Shown here: positions 33,640 to 40,754 of the stretch, one piece after another
Layout: every line of letters begins with the position of its first letter
How positions within the stretch are numbered: position 1 is the stretch's first letter
Origin: Ruminococcaceae bacterium BL-4
GTDB taxonomy: Bacteria > Bacillota > Clostridia > Oscillospirales > Acutalibacteraceae
Length of the DNA stretch: 64,000 bases
Assembly: GCA_902809935.1 (NCBI GenBank)
Contig: LR778134.1
Span: 2,046,001-2,110,000, forward strand
Direction: 5' to 3'
The notes under the pieces: model-generated
What the model saw: the letters and a program-made list of their open reading frames with translations, nothing else
What the model was told of the DNA's origin: nothing
The model's database searches: none
Program-made: the position numbers and the translations under genes

Positions 33640-35274
33640 TTATGTCCGGTTGGTAAGAATTTTCAACGGCTCATAGCGCAATATAAAAATTATGGCGACA
33701 AGACTGGAAATCAAAGTAAGCAATACGCCAATTCCCAAAAGCTCTACAACAACGGTCATATCAGTAGCTGATTGTACACTGCTGATATAATTAGTAACTG
33801 ATTTTCCAGTTTGTCTGGAAAAACCAGAAGGAGAAGCCATCGTTGCTTCGCCGGTTGTATTGGCAGAAGTGCCTCCCTGCCCATTTTCCATTTGTCTGCC
33901 GCGACCAAAATTTTGCTCTACACGACTTGACTGCGTCTGTTGGGAAGCAACTTGTGACGCCAACAGTGAATTGGTGACGGGAAGCGAAACGGCTGCTCCG
34001 ACAGCGGTTCCAATGATAATAGAAACAAAAGTAACAGTAAATAACTCAGTTATAAATTGTAGAGCTACTTTACTTTTCTTCATACCGATTGCTGTCAGCA
34101 CCCCAACTTCATATTTGCGTTCATGGATATTAAAAATGTTGAGTACAATCAAAACGACTCCACCAACCAGTAGCACAATCAGAAGAAAAATACCAGCAAA
34201 TTTGCTGAGGTTTTTCAGCGGCACCAAACTCTGTTCATAATTGTTTAGATCGGTTGAAGAAACGGAGTAGTCATCTGACAACCCCATATCTTTTACTTCG
34301 TTTTGAAAAGATTCGTAGGCTGACACATCGTTAAATACATAAGTGCCAGAGGTTTTAGTCCGTAATGCAGTAGTAGAAGTCACTCCGGTATTCTGGTCTG
34401 TAGAGGTTTTCGCTGCTGATGTTGATTGGGCAACAATATTATTCATAGTTCCGGTGCTAATAATAATCAAATTAGCCGGATCGCTGGAAGTAGAAAATTG
34501 CATCATAGTGTTGGTGGATTCCGTGTTGCTGTTGTTATAGATACCTGTGATAGTAAGTGTATAGGTTTCACCGTCATTGTTTGGATTGGTGATCGTGATG
34601 GTATTTCCTACAGATAAATTATTGAGCGATGCTAATTCGTTTGAAATTAAACAAGTATTGTCCGCAGCTGTCAAATCAATCATGGAGCCATCCGTAATAG
34701 AGCTGTTATTCTCTTGAAAGTTTGTCATCGCGCTTTCGCTGCTGTATGCGGTGAGGGAGAAGTTCCCCTGTGTACCCATCCCCTCCGGGATATTTCCACT
34801 CATTTCTTTTCCTTCGCGGGCATTCTGACGGTCTTCTGTCGAAGCGGATGCAGATGAATTACTTGAATTCTTGGAAGATGAAGTATCCACGGGCTCAAAA
34901 GAATTGTTATTTGCGTTGACCGTGCTGGAAATGGTGTAATAAAAACTTGAGACGGATGGAGCGGATGCATAAGTCTTTAGCTCATCAAGCGTCGGCCCTT
35001 GAAGCGATGACAGTTTCGAGCGAATATCTTTACTCGAAGTGTTACCAGAAGATGCGGCGTTTTGTGTATTCTGAAATAAAGACTCACGGTTAACAGAAAT
35101 TTGCCCGGTGATTTTTAAATTATCCAGACTTTGGGATTCCACTTTAGATGCCGCTTGCCGAATTGACAAAGCTACACAGCTGGAAATGGCAATTACGAAT
35201 ACGATAATGCCAACCAAAATATTGCGGCCTTTAGAGCGTGCAATGTTCCGCAGTGCATTGCGAACAATATACAT
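33640..35274 (-). CDS. FtsX/MacB-type ABC transporter permease
   Basis: A 544-residue permease. One N-terminal helix (about 18-38) is followed by a large extracytoplasmic MacB periplasmic-core-like domain (about 40-355) rich in Ser, Thr and Asn. Three C-terminal helices come next, the first starting FAGIFLLIVLLVGGVVLIVLNIF, then ERKYEVGVLTAIGMKKSKVALQF, which is the FtsX coupling signature (REIGILRAIG-like). Between helices 2 and 3 is another polar insert with Gln/Arg/Gly-rich sequence. Relatives export or sense peptides, toxins or lipids, and Vex-type systems in streptococci are similar. The substrate is unknown. The start codon is ATG with only a weak GGCGAG site. Confidence 0.88.
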   Translation of the reverse strand: MYIVRNALRNIARSKGRNILVGIIVFVIAISSCVALSIRQAASKVESQSLDNLKITGQISVNRESLFQNTQNAASSGNTSSKDIRSKLSSLQGPTLDELKTYASAPSVSSFYYTISSTVNANNNSFEPVDTSSSKNSSNSSASASTEDRQNAREGKEMSGNIPEGMGTQGNFSLTAYSSESAMTNFQENNSSITDGSMIDLTAADNTCLISNELASLNNLSVGNTITITNPNNDGETYTLTITGIYNNSNTESTNTMMQFSTSSDPANLIIISTGTMNNIVAQSTSAAKTSTDQNTGVTSTTALRTKTSGTYVFNDVSAYESFQNEVKDMGLSDDYSVSSTDLNNYEQSLVPLKNLSKFAGIFLLIVLLVGGVVLIVLNIFNIHERKYEVGVLTAIGMKKSKVALQFITELFTVTFVSIIIGTAVGAAVSLPVTNSLLASQVASQQTQSSRVEQNFGRGRQMENGQGGTSANTTGEATMASPSGFSRQTGKSVTNYISSVQSATDMTVVVELLGIGVLLTLISSLVAIIFILRYEPLKILTNRT

Positions 35275-35476
35275 ATTTTCATCTCGCCTTTCAGGCGCGG
35301 ATAAATATCATTCATCCGCATTTTTTATTTGAAAATAGTGTACGGTTGCTTTGTGGTGCTCTCGTGAGAAAATTATGAACTTTAGGTGAACCTAATCGAG
35401 CAACATTTTAGCTTTTGAGATCCAGAAAGAACAGAAAAAAGCAAAATTCCGCTATCGGTAAATATTGTGAGCTAAC
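35275..35476 (-). other. upstream region of the ABC operon; no gene seen
   Basis: No convincing ORF is present. A short perfect dyad TTAGGT-GA-ACCTAA lies at 35382-35395, about 110 bases upstream of the permease start, and could be an operator. No clear sigma-A promoter could be assigned. Confidence 0.4.
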
Positions 35477-35537
35477 AAAAAAGTAACCGCATCAAAAAGC
35501 CTAAATTTGGCTTTCCAATGCGGTTTTTACTTTTTAA
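35477..35537. terminator. hairpin copy 1, left border of the XRE cassette
   Basis: The stem ACCGCAT / ATGCGGT encloses an inner AGCC/GGCT stem, with A and T runs on both sides. The core (35487-35528) is nearly identical to the hairpin at 36958-36999. No transcribed gene obviously ends here. Confidence 0.75.
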
Positions 35538-35620
35538 AAGCCGTGTCACTTTTTCCATAAAGATATGGGGTTCAAAGCAGGCATAAAATAAACGAACTGC
35601 TTGCAGGCTAGCCTACTCTC

Positions 35621-35649
35621 TTGACAAAATTCTACTTGCATGTTAATAT
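35621..35649 (+). promoter_or_regulatory. promoter of the XRE cassette
   Basis: Perfect TTGACA (35621-35626), 17-base spacer, extended -10 TGT-TAATAT (35644-35649). The -10 overlaps the first operator palindrome. Confidence 0.88.
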
Positions 35650-35681
35650 GAAGCTAACTTCATATGAAGTCTGCTTCATAT
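35646..35681 (+). promoter_or_regulatory. double overlapping palindromic operator
   Basis: ATATGAAG-N4-CTTCATAT (35646-35665) and ATATGAAG-N4-CTTCATAT (35662-35681) share the central ATAT, giving four identical half-sites with 16-base periodicity. The element covers the -10 and the start of transcription, so binding by the adjacent XRE protein would repress its own operon. Confidence 0.85.
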
Positions 35682-35700
35682 TAGTGGAAGGAAGCCCCAC

Positions 35701-35931
35701 ATGAAAACACGAGTAAAAGAACTTCGTACTGCAGCTGAATTAACCCAACAGCAATTAGCTAACTTGGTCCATGTTTCTTCACGCACCATTATTTCTATCG
35801 AAACAGGACAGTATAGTCCTTCTCTTCTGCTGGCATATCGGATAGCGCAGATCTTTGGGGTCACCGTGGAAGATTTATGCTGCCTAAAAGAAAATAAAGA
35901 GTTGGGAGATAAGCAATATGAAAATTTATAA
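35701..35931 (+). CDS. XRE-family HTH regulator (YgzD-like)
   Basis: A 76-residue protein that is essentially one helix-turn-helix. RVKELRTAAELTQQQLANLVHVSSRTIISIETGQYSPSLLLAYRIAQIFGVTVEDLC is the classic compact Cro/CI-type domain of the YgzD group. It is expected to dimerise on inverted repeats. The double palindrome directly upstream, over its own promoter, is the obvious target, implying autorepression. Its last 14 bases overlap the next gene, so the membrane proteins are translationally coupled to it. What relieves repression is not visible. Confidence 0.93.
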   Translation: MKTRVKELRTAAELTQQQLANLVHVSSRTIISIETGQYSPSLLLAYRIAQIFGVTVEDLCCLKENKELGDKQYENL

Positions 35932-36334
35932 CAAAAAGTCTTTCATTTCAGGAATAACTTCATTTCTCTTAAGCTTAGTACTGTTATTATGCTGTATTTT
36001 TGAAACATTTGATATTAAGTCAGTTTTATTGATGATCGCATTGTTTCTCTTCGGAATGAATGGAATATGGAGAAGTACATCGTATCAAATGTCAAAGCAA
36101 GATAAGGTTGATGATCTGGATGAAAGGAATCATTTGATTCGATTGAAGTCGAAAAGCAATGCATTTAATGTTACACAGATAGTCTGTTTTATCTTGATCA
36201 TTGCTTTTATGTTTCTAGGTACTATCGCAAAAGAACCGTTTTTTACTTACGCTGGAGTTGGACTGACTTTCGGTTTCAACATTTCAATGATAGCAGAGAT
36301 TATCTCTAGCATTTATTATGAAAAGCACACTTAA
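35918..36334 (+). CDS. membrane protein A of the XRE cassette (DUF2178-like)
   Basis: A 138-residue protein with four hydrophobic segments in two pairs (about 10-28, 34-50, 82-102 and 110-130). The cytoplasmic loop between the pairs has DDLDERNHLIRLKSKSNAF. The same DER-x-x-x-I-x-x-K-S pattern occurs in the next protein, so the two are paralogues, and it resembles the DER...I motif of DUF2178-type proteins. It begins inside the XRE gene with GGGAGAT upstream. It ends YYEKHT, again like the partner's YCEKHS. Function is unknown; an immunity or membrane-stress role is a guess. Confidence 0.8.
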   Translation: MKIYNKKSFISGITSFLLSLVLLLCCIFETFDIKSVLLMIALFLFGMNGIWRSTSYQMSKQDKVDDLDERNHLIRLKSKSNAFNVTQIVCFILIIAFMFLGTIAKEPFFTYAGVGLTFGFNISMIAEIISSIYYEKHT

Positions 36335-36349
36335 AGGAGGACAAATTTT

Positions 36350-36784
36350 ATGTCTAAAAAAAAAGGTCTGCCAAAAATAAAAAGTCAAAGTAACTTTGTG
36401 TATGGCTGTATAAGTACCATTCTTACCATTGTTTGTTTGGCGGGATTGTTCATAAAATTCGAATGGCGCTTTCTGATTGCTGGAATTTTTCTAATTGTTC
36501 TGGCCATAGTAAACTATTCTCTTGCCTTTTCACGAAAAGGGACCTTAGAACATCTTGCAGACAGTAATGATGAACGAGATATCTACATAACGATGAAAAG
36601 CAGTCGATTAACACTAAAATTATTGAATTACATTCTATGCACAGGTTGTTTTATCTTCTTAGCTTTATATGGAGTGTTAAAATTACAGATTTTTCTTATC
36701 ATTTCAATAACTTTATGTGTTGTGCTTTGTATATTATTTATTGTTGCGCTGCTTGTTAATATTTACTGCGAAAAGCATAGCTAA
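36350..36784 (+). CDS. membrane protein B of the XRE cassette (paralogue of A)
   Basis: A 144-residue protein with four hydrophobic segments in two pairs and the central loop SNDERDIYITMKSSRLTLK. It shares the DER-x-x-x-I-x-x-K-S motif and the C-terminal (Y/C)-C/Y-EKH-S/T ending with protein A. It starts 15 bases after A with AAAGGAGG before the ATG, so all three genes form one operon. The lysine-rich first ten residues are cytoplasmic. Hetero-oligomerisation with A is plausible from the pairing but unproven. Function is unknown. Confidence 0.8.
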   Translation: MSKKKGLPKIKSQSNFVYGCISTILTIVCLAGLFIKFEWRFLIAGIFLIVLAIVNYSLAFSRKGTLEHLADSNDERDIYITMKSSRLTLKLLNYILCTGCFIFLALYGVLKLQIFLIISITLCVVLCILFIVALLVNIYCEKHS

Positions 36785-36821
36785 AACATCATTGTTATTA
36801 GATCAAAGGATAAGCGTGATT

Positions 36822-37009
36822 GTGAAAACTGATGTGAATACCAATCAACGCGCACGTATCGTAGAAGAATCAGTAATAAGTTCACTGAGGTTTTTCCCGG
36901 TGGACTTATTCTTATATTGTTATGCATGTTTCTTTCTAAAAAACGGCATAAGAAAAGCCGCATCAAAAAGCCTATATTTGGCTTTTCAATGCGGTTTTTC
37001 GTCCCTTAA
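36822..37009 (+). pseudogene. possible remnant of a third gene in the XRE cassette
   Basis: A GTG-initiated frame reads VKTDVNTNQRARIVEESVIS up to about 36895. In another frame the following bases read PGGLILILLCMFLSKKRHKK, a membrane helix with a basic tail. Joining them needs one frameshift near TTTTTCCCGG. The product would then run into hairpin copy 2. There is no good ribosome binding site. It may be a decayed gene or chance. Confidence 0.3.
36950..37000 (+). terminator. hairpin copy 2, terminator of the XRE cassette
   Basis: GCCGCAT / ATGCGG stem enclosing AAGCC/GGCTT, then TTTTTC. It is nearly identical to the hairpin at 35487-35528 and sits 14 bases from the 3' end of tRNA-Pro. Confidence 0.8.
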
Positions 37010-37013
37010 AATC

Positions 37014-37090
<77 letters not shown>

Positions 37091-37096
37091 AAAAAG

Positions 37097-37118
37097 ATAG
37101 CCCCAAAAATTCTGGGGC
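37097..37118 (-). terminator. hairpin between the two tRNA genes
   Basis: AGCCCCA/TGGGGCT stem followed by ATCTTTTT on the minus strand. It may attenuate or serve as a processing site, since tRNA-Pro has no separate promoter. Confidence 0.6.
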
Positions 37119-37122
37119 TCTT

Positions 37123-37196
37123 TGGCTGCGGAAGAAGGATTCGAACCCTCACAAACAGAGTCAGAGTCTGTCGTGCTACCTTTACACAATTCCGCA
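37123..37196 (-). tRNA. tRNA-Gln (anticodon CTG), CCA encoded
   Basis: A 74-base cloverleaf. Acceptor TGCGGAA/TTCCGCA, discriminator G, encoded CCA at 37123-37125, anticodon arm ACAGA-CTCTGAC-TCTGT giving CTG, T-loop GTTCGAAT. Gln-tRNA is charged via GatCAB in most Firmicutes, and gatCAB lies 7 kb away. Confidence 0.95.
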
Positions 37197-37221
37197 ATAT
37201 TTACTGGAAACAGCGATATTT

Positions 37222-37249
37222 ATTATATCAAATACTAGGGAAATGTCAA
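37222..37249 (-). promoter_or_regulatory. promoter of tRNA-Gln/tRNA-Pro
   Basis: TTGACA (37244-37249), 16-base spacer, TGA-TATAAT (37222-37227), minus strand. Confidence 0.88.
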
Positions 37250-37312
37250 GAGGTTTCTCGATGTTTTTTGCGTTTTTATTACAATTACACCAATTCCATT
37301 TTAAAATCAGCA

Positions 37313-37353
37313 AACAAAGAAGGCTTGCTAACGATATTTAGCAAGCCTTCTTA
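37313..37353 (-). terminator. terminator of pyrE-radC
   Basis: AAGAAGGCTTGCTAA / TTAGCAAGCCTTCTT hairpin just after the radC stop, followed by T-rich sequence. Confidence 0.88.
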
Positions 37354-38103
37354 TGATTGATCGGATTCCTTTGAATCCGCTACTTTTCCTAAAGGACAAA
37401 CTTCAAACAAACGATCGAAATAGCCACCATCATGTAAAGATAAAAATTGATCTCCGGCGACAATAATATGATCCGCCAAAGTTACTTCCACCGTACGGAG
37501 CGCATCACGTACCGCCTCCGTTACCTGCAGATCTTCTTTCGAGGGCAAAATTGCTCCACTGGGATGATTATGCGCAAGAATTGCAAATACCGCATCATAC
37601 TGCACAGCCATTTTAACAAGAGGTTTCATATAAATTGCCGACGCAGTTACGCTGCCCTTTGTCAAAATTCCACACCAGCGCATTCGTTGATTGCTGTCCA
37701 GCAACATCATCTGCACGCATTCTTCCTTCATGCCCTGAAAACGATTTAAGAAAAGGCGCCCGGCTTCCGCATAATTATAAATTCTAGGTGCCTTGGAAGC
37801 ACTAATCTGATAACAACGATAAAAATCGGGAAGTTGTTTAAAGAAAGTAATCGCTACTTCTCCGATTCCTTTTACCTTGCGCAGTTCCTGCTCCGGAGCA
37901 TCTAATACACCGGCAAGAGAACCGAAACGTTCCAAAAGGCGATGAGAAAGTGCATTGGTATCGCTGCAGCGCTCACAATAAAACAGCATCATTTCCAATA
38001 CTTCGTGCTCTGCAAAACCTTCAATGCCTTCCTTACGATACCGCTCCCTCATTCGTTCCCGATGACCTGCATGAGGGTTCTTAGGAGATATTTTCCCTGT
38101 CAT
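37351..38103 (-). CDS. radC: RadC-family JAB-domain protein
   Basis: A 250-residue protein. The N-terminal UPF0758 region (HRERMRERYRKEGIEGFAEHEVLEMML) and a helix-hairpin-helix (about 60-90, LRKVKGIGEVAI) precede the MPN/JAB metalloprotein core. That core has the motif AHNHPSGAILPSKED (H178, H180, D191). Despite its name, a DNA repair role for RadC is not established. Its ATG overlaps the pyrE stop (ATGA), so it is translationally coupled to pyrE. Confidence 0.93.
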   Translation of the reverse strand: MTGKISPKNPHAGHRERMRERYRKEGIEGFAEHEVLEMMLFYCERCSDTNALSHRLLERFGSLAGVLDAPEQELRKVKGIGEVAITFFKQLPDFYRCYQISASKAPRIYNYAEAGRLFLNRFQGMKEECVQMMLLDSNQRMRWCGILTKGSVTASAIYMKPLVKMAVQYDAVFAILAHNHPSGAILPSKEDLQVTEAVRDALRTVEVTLADHIIVAGDQFLSLHDGGYFDRLFEVCPLGKVADSKESDQS

Positions 38104-38678
38104 TTCATTTTCCGGCTGCCCGGTTTAACAGGTTCACCAGCTCCCTCCTTACAAAGCGGACAATTTTCTGGTTCCCAGTTTGGTAAATCCAACTGTAAAG
38201 CACTGGCAACAACCGGCAATGGAGAAGTACCCTTACTACGATCCACTACACAGGCAATTCCCAAAACAATCCCACCATGATCTTCAATAATTTTTGCCGT
38301 TTCCAAGCTGGATTTTCCGGTCGTTACAACATCTTCCATGATGAGGCAGCGTTCTCCTTTATGAATTTCAAAGCCGCGGCGCAGCGTCATGATATTATCG
38401 ACACGCTCGGTAAAGATGGCACGTTTTCCGATCTGACGTCCAATTTCATACGCATAGACAATTCCGCCCATGGCAGGTCCGACTACGACATCCACATTCA
38501 TCTTTTTGAGCTTCTCTGCAACGGGCGCCAAAACTTCAGCTGCTTTTGCCGGATATTGCTGCAGTTTTGCCATCTGGCAGTACGCATTCGAATGTCTACC
38601 AGAAGATAAGAGAAAATGTCCCTCTAGAAAGGCGCCGGTCTCTTTTAATATCTCTGTGATCTGTGCCTCTGTAATCAT
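38100..38678 (-). CDS. pyrE: orotate phosphoribosyltransferase
   Basis: A 192-residue PRTase. The PRPP motif CLIMEDVVTTGKSS and the upstream FLLSSGRHSN identify PyrE. It converts orotate and PRPP to OMP in pyrimidine synthesis. The C-terminus has a cysteine pair region (ENCPLCKEG). The start is the ATG at 38678 with AAGGAG 11 bases upstream. An in-frame ATG at 38723 overlaps the promoter -10 and is rejected. It is unlinked to other pyr genes here and is cotranscribed with radC. Confidence 0.95.
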   Translation of the reverse strand: MITEAQITEILKETGAFLEGHFLLSSGRHSNAYCQMAKLQQYPAKAAEVLAPVAEKLKKMNVDVVVGPAMGGIVYAYEIGRQIGKRAIFTERVDNIMTLRRGFEIHKGERCLIMEDVVTTGKSSLETAKIIEDHGGIVLGIACVVDRSKGTSPLPVVASALQLDLPNWEPENCPLCKEGAGEPVKPGSRKMK

Positions 38679-38721
38679 ACGCTTATACGCTCCTTTATTC
38701 CATTTCTGTTTCTGATTTTTC

Positions 38722-38750
38722 ATTATATCCTACTTTCTCCCTTTTGAAAA
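38722..38750 (-). promoter_or_regulatory. promoter of pyrE-radC
   Basis: TTTTCA (38745-38750), 17-base spacer, TATAAT (38722-38727), minus strand. Confidence 0.65.
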
Positions 38751-38790
38751 GTTTTTTCCTCATTTTATCCTTTTTCTTATTTTTTTCATG

Positions 38791-38799
38791 TGGTATGAT
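38791..38799 (+). promoter_or_regulatory. extended -10 promoter of the RluA-family gene
   Basis: TGG-TATGAT, about 54 bases before the ATG. The -35 is weak (TTTTTC at 17 bases). Confidence 0.55.
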
Positions 38800-38852
38800 A
38801 AAAGAGTATTTTACAAAAACATTTCTGTCGATCAATATCGAGGAGGAAATTC

Positions 38853-39827
38853 ATGAAAAGCGTCACCATTCAGAAAAACGATGCAGAACAGCGGCTGGAC
38901 AAATTTTTGACCAAAACTTATCCGAATCTGCCGCAGTCCATGCTTTATAAAAGTATTCGAAAAAAAGATATCAAACTCAATCGAAAACGATGCGAAATCA
39001 GCACTCGTCTAAAAGAAGGGGATGTGCTGGAAATGTATCTAAAAGATGAATTTTTCCAACAAGTCGAACAGCCTTTTGATTTTCTGAAAGCTCCGGATAA
39101 GTTAAAAATTCTCTATGAAGACCAAAATATCATGCTACTCGATAAAAAGCCGGGCTTAATTGTGCACCCGGATGAACATTATCATTTTGATTCTCTGATC
39201 GCCCGCGTACAGCATCATCTCTATGCTACCGGTGAATATGACCCAAGAGGAGAAAACTCCTTTGCGCCCGCTTTAATTAATCGAATCGATCGAAATACCG
39301 GCGGCATCGTAATGGCTGCTAAGAATTCAGAATCACTGCGCATCATGAATCAAAAAGTAAAAGATCGGGAATTGACGAAACTATATTTATGCCTTGTTTA
39401 TGGTCACATGAAGAAAAAAGAGGATACCCTGGAAGGATATCTGCAAAAGAACGAATCTCAAAATCGTGTCTATATCAGCAATAAGCCGCTCCCAGAAGGG
39501 AAAACGATTCGTACCCGCTATCGAGTGCTGGACGAGGCCCCAGATGTTTCACTTTTGGAAGTGGAACTTCTAACTGGCCGCACCCATCAAATTCGTGCTC
39601 ACCTTGCAAGCATTGGTCATCCATTGATTGGAGATGGAAAATACGGCACCAACACAATCAACAAACGGTTTGGACTACCCTATCAGGCTCTTTATTCCTA
39701 TAAACTCCGATTTGATTTTTCAACAGATGCCGGCATTCTGAATTCTTTAAATGGACAGGAATTTACGGTTTCAGAAATGTGGTTTCTCCAAGACTTTGAG
39801 CGCTGGAAAAAAGGAAAGAAATTCTAA
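38853..39827 (+). CDS. RluA-family pseudouridine synthase
   Basis: A 324-residue enzyme with an N-terminal S4 RNA-binding domain (about 12-60) and an RluA catalytic domain. The usual HRLDRxTSG motif is LINRIDRNTGG, which keeps the catalytic Asp (D146) but has Asn for His and Gly for Ser. The C-terminal motif LLTGRTHQIRAHLASIGHPLIGD is typical of RluC/RluD-type enzymes. It isomerises uridine to pseudouridine in rRNA or tRNA; the target site is unknown. GAGGAGG is 6 bases before the ATG. Confidence 0.93.
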   Translation: MKSVTIQKNDAEQRLDKFLTKTYPNLPQSMLYKSIRKKDIKLNRKRCEISTRLKEGDVLEMYLKDEFFQQVEQPFDFLKAPDKLKILYEDQNIMLLDKKPGLIVHPDEHYHFDSLIARVQHHLYATGEYDPRGENSFAPALINRIDRNTGGIVMAAKNSESLRIMNQKVKDRELTKLYLCLVYGHMKKKEDTLEGYLQKNESQNRVYISNKPLPEGKTIRTRYRVLDEAPDVSLLEVELLTGRTHQIRAHLASIGHPLIGDGKYGTNTINKRFGLPYQALYSYKLRFDFSTDAGILNSLNGQEFTVSEMWFLQDFERWKKGKKF

Positions 39828-39835
39828 AAAGCATT

Positions 39836-39869
39836 AAAAACGGGGCTGATTTAAAATCAGCCCCGTTTT
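39836..39869. terminator. bidirectional terminator
   Basis: AAACGGGGCTGATTT / AAATCAGCCCCGTTTT hairpin between convergent genes. Confidence 0.92.
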
Positions 39870-39881
39870 GATATCACGTTT

Positions 39882-40622
39882 TTAACGATTAAAAGCCAAG
39901 TGGCTCCGTTTTAGTGCCGAACGAATCGCCTCAAAAAGTGGGATTGCCACAACATCAGCAATCGCTGCATTTACAAGTGTTACCGCTACTTTTACGCCCA
40001 TAATATACTTAATTGCATCTTCCGGATTGCCAAGCAGAATTGCTTCCAGCCAGCCATGCCCCAAATACAACAGGCACTGCGCAAGAGATCCAACAATTGC
40101 TGCCGGAATAATTCGTTTTAAAGTCGGCTTCTGATCTCCATGAATGCCCCATGTAATCAGTCCTGTAATAAATGCCATCAAAAATTTCAATGCAAACGTA
40201 ACCAAGCTGGAATCCGCCCAACCAGTGAGCAAGTCATAAAAGAATCCACCGATTCCTGCCGCAAATCCTCCATAAACCGGTCCGAGAACAAGGCCTGCCA
40301 AAACACAAAAAACATTTCCGAAACCGACCTGTGCTTTCGTACCCATCAAAGGAAATTTAATGCTTAGGAAAAAGCCAGCCAAAACAACCGCCGCCAGCAG
40401 TCCCGTAAATGCAAGATTGCTGGTCATGTCTTTTCCTGTAATATTATATCGAAGATTTCTCAAGGAGATAGAAGCAATCAGCAAAAATACCGCTATCAGC
40501 CCCAACGGCAGTGCCAGCCAAAGCTGCATCATACTTCCCGCAACAGCTGCTCCAATTGCAAATAAAGCTGCCATTACATAACCAATTAAAGTCTTCTTTT
40601 GTGTTTGTGCATGTTGTTCCAT
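39882..40622 (-). CDS. ECF transporter S component (probable vitamin B6 carrier, PdxU-like)
   Basis: A 246-residue membrane protein. Two N-terminal helices precede the ECF S-component fold of about six helices, with the segment VCVLAGLVLGPVYGGFAAGIGGFFYDLLTGW-like pattern (L-G-P--G---A-I-D---G). S components bind one vitamin and use the shared EcfA/A'/T energising module encoded elsewhere. The gene is divergent from a PdxR-type regulator with only 132 bases between them, which argues for pyridoxine/pyridoxal uptake. The substrate is inferred from context. The start is the ATG at 40622, 6 bases after GAGGGAG; the upstream in-frame ATG (40637) touches its own ribosome binding site. Confidence 0.8.
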   Translation of the reverse strand: MEQHAQTQKKTLIGYVMAALFAIGAAVAGSMMQLWLALPLGLIAVFLLIASISLRNLRYNITGKDMTSNLAFTGLLAAVVLAGFFLSIKFPLMGTKAQVGFGNVFCVLAGLVLGPVYGGFAAGIGGFFYDLLTGWADSSLVTFALKFLMAFITGLITWGIHGDQKPTLKRIIPAAIVGSLAQCLLYLGHGWLEAILLGNPEDAIKYIMGVKVAVTLVNAAIADVVAIPLFEAIRSALKRSHLAFNR

Positions 40623-40679
40623 ATTGTTCTCCCTCATTTCCTGTTTTGGTTCTTTACTTCCCCTTGCTAGAATGGTACT

Positions 40680-40708
40680 ATTATATTCGGTAACTGTGCT
40701 TTTAGAAA
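40680..40708 (-). promoter_or_regulatory. promoter of the ECF S component, in the shared divergent region
   Basis: TATAAT (40680-40685, minus) with weak TTTCTA (40703-40708) at 17 bases. GGTAC and GGTAA direct repeats on the plus strand flank the -10 (40674-40692) and could be regulator half-sites. Confidence 0.55.
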
Positions 40709-40754
40709 GCTACAATTATTAAAAATTTGATATGCACAGTTTGTAGGTGAAAAA

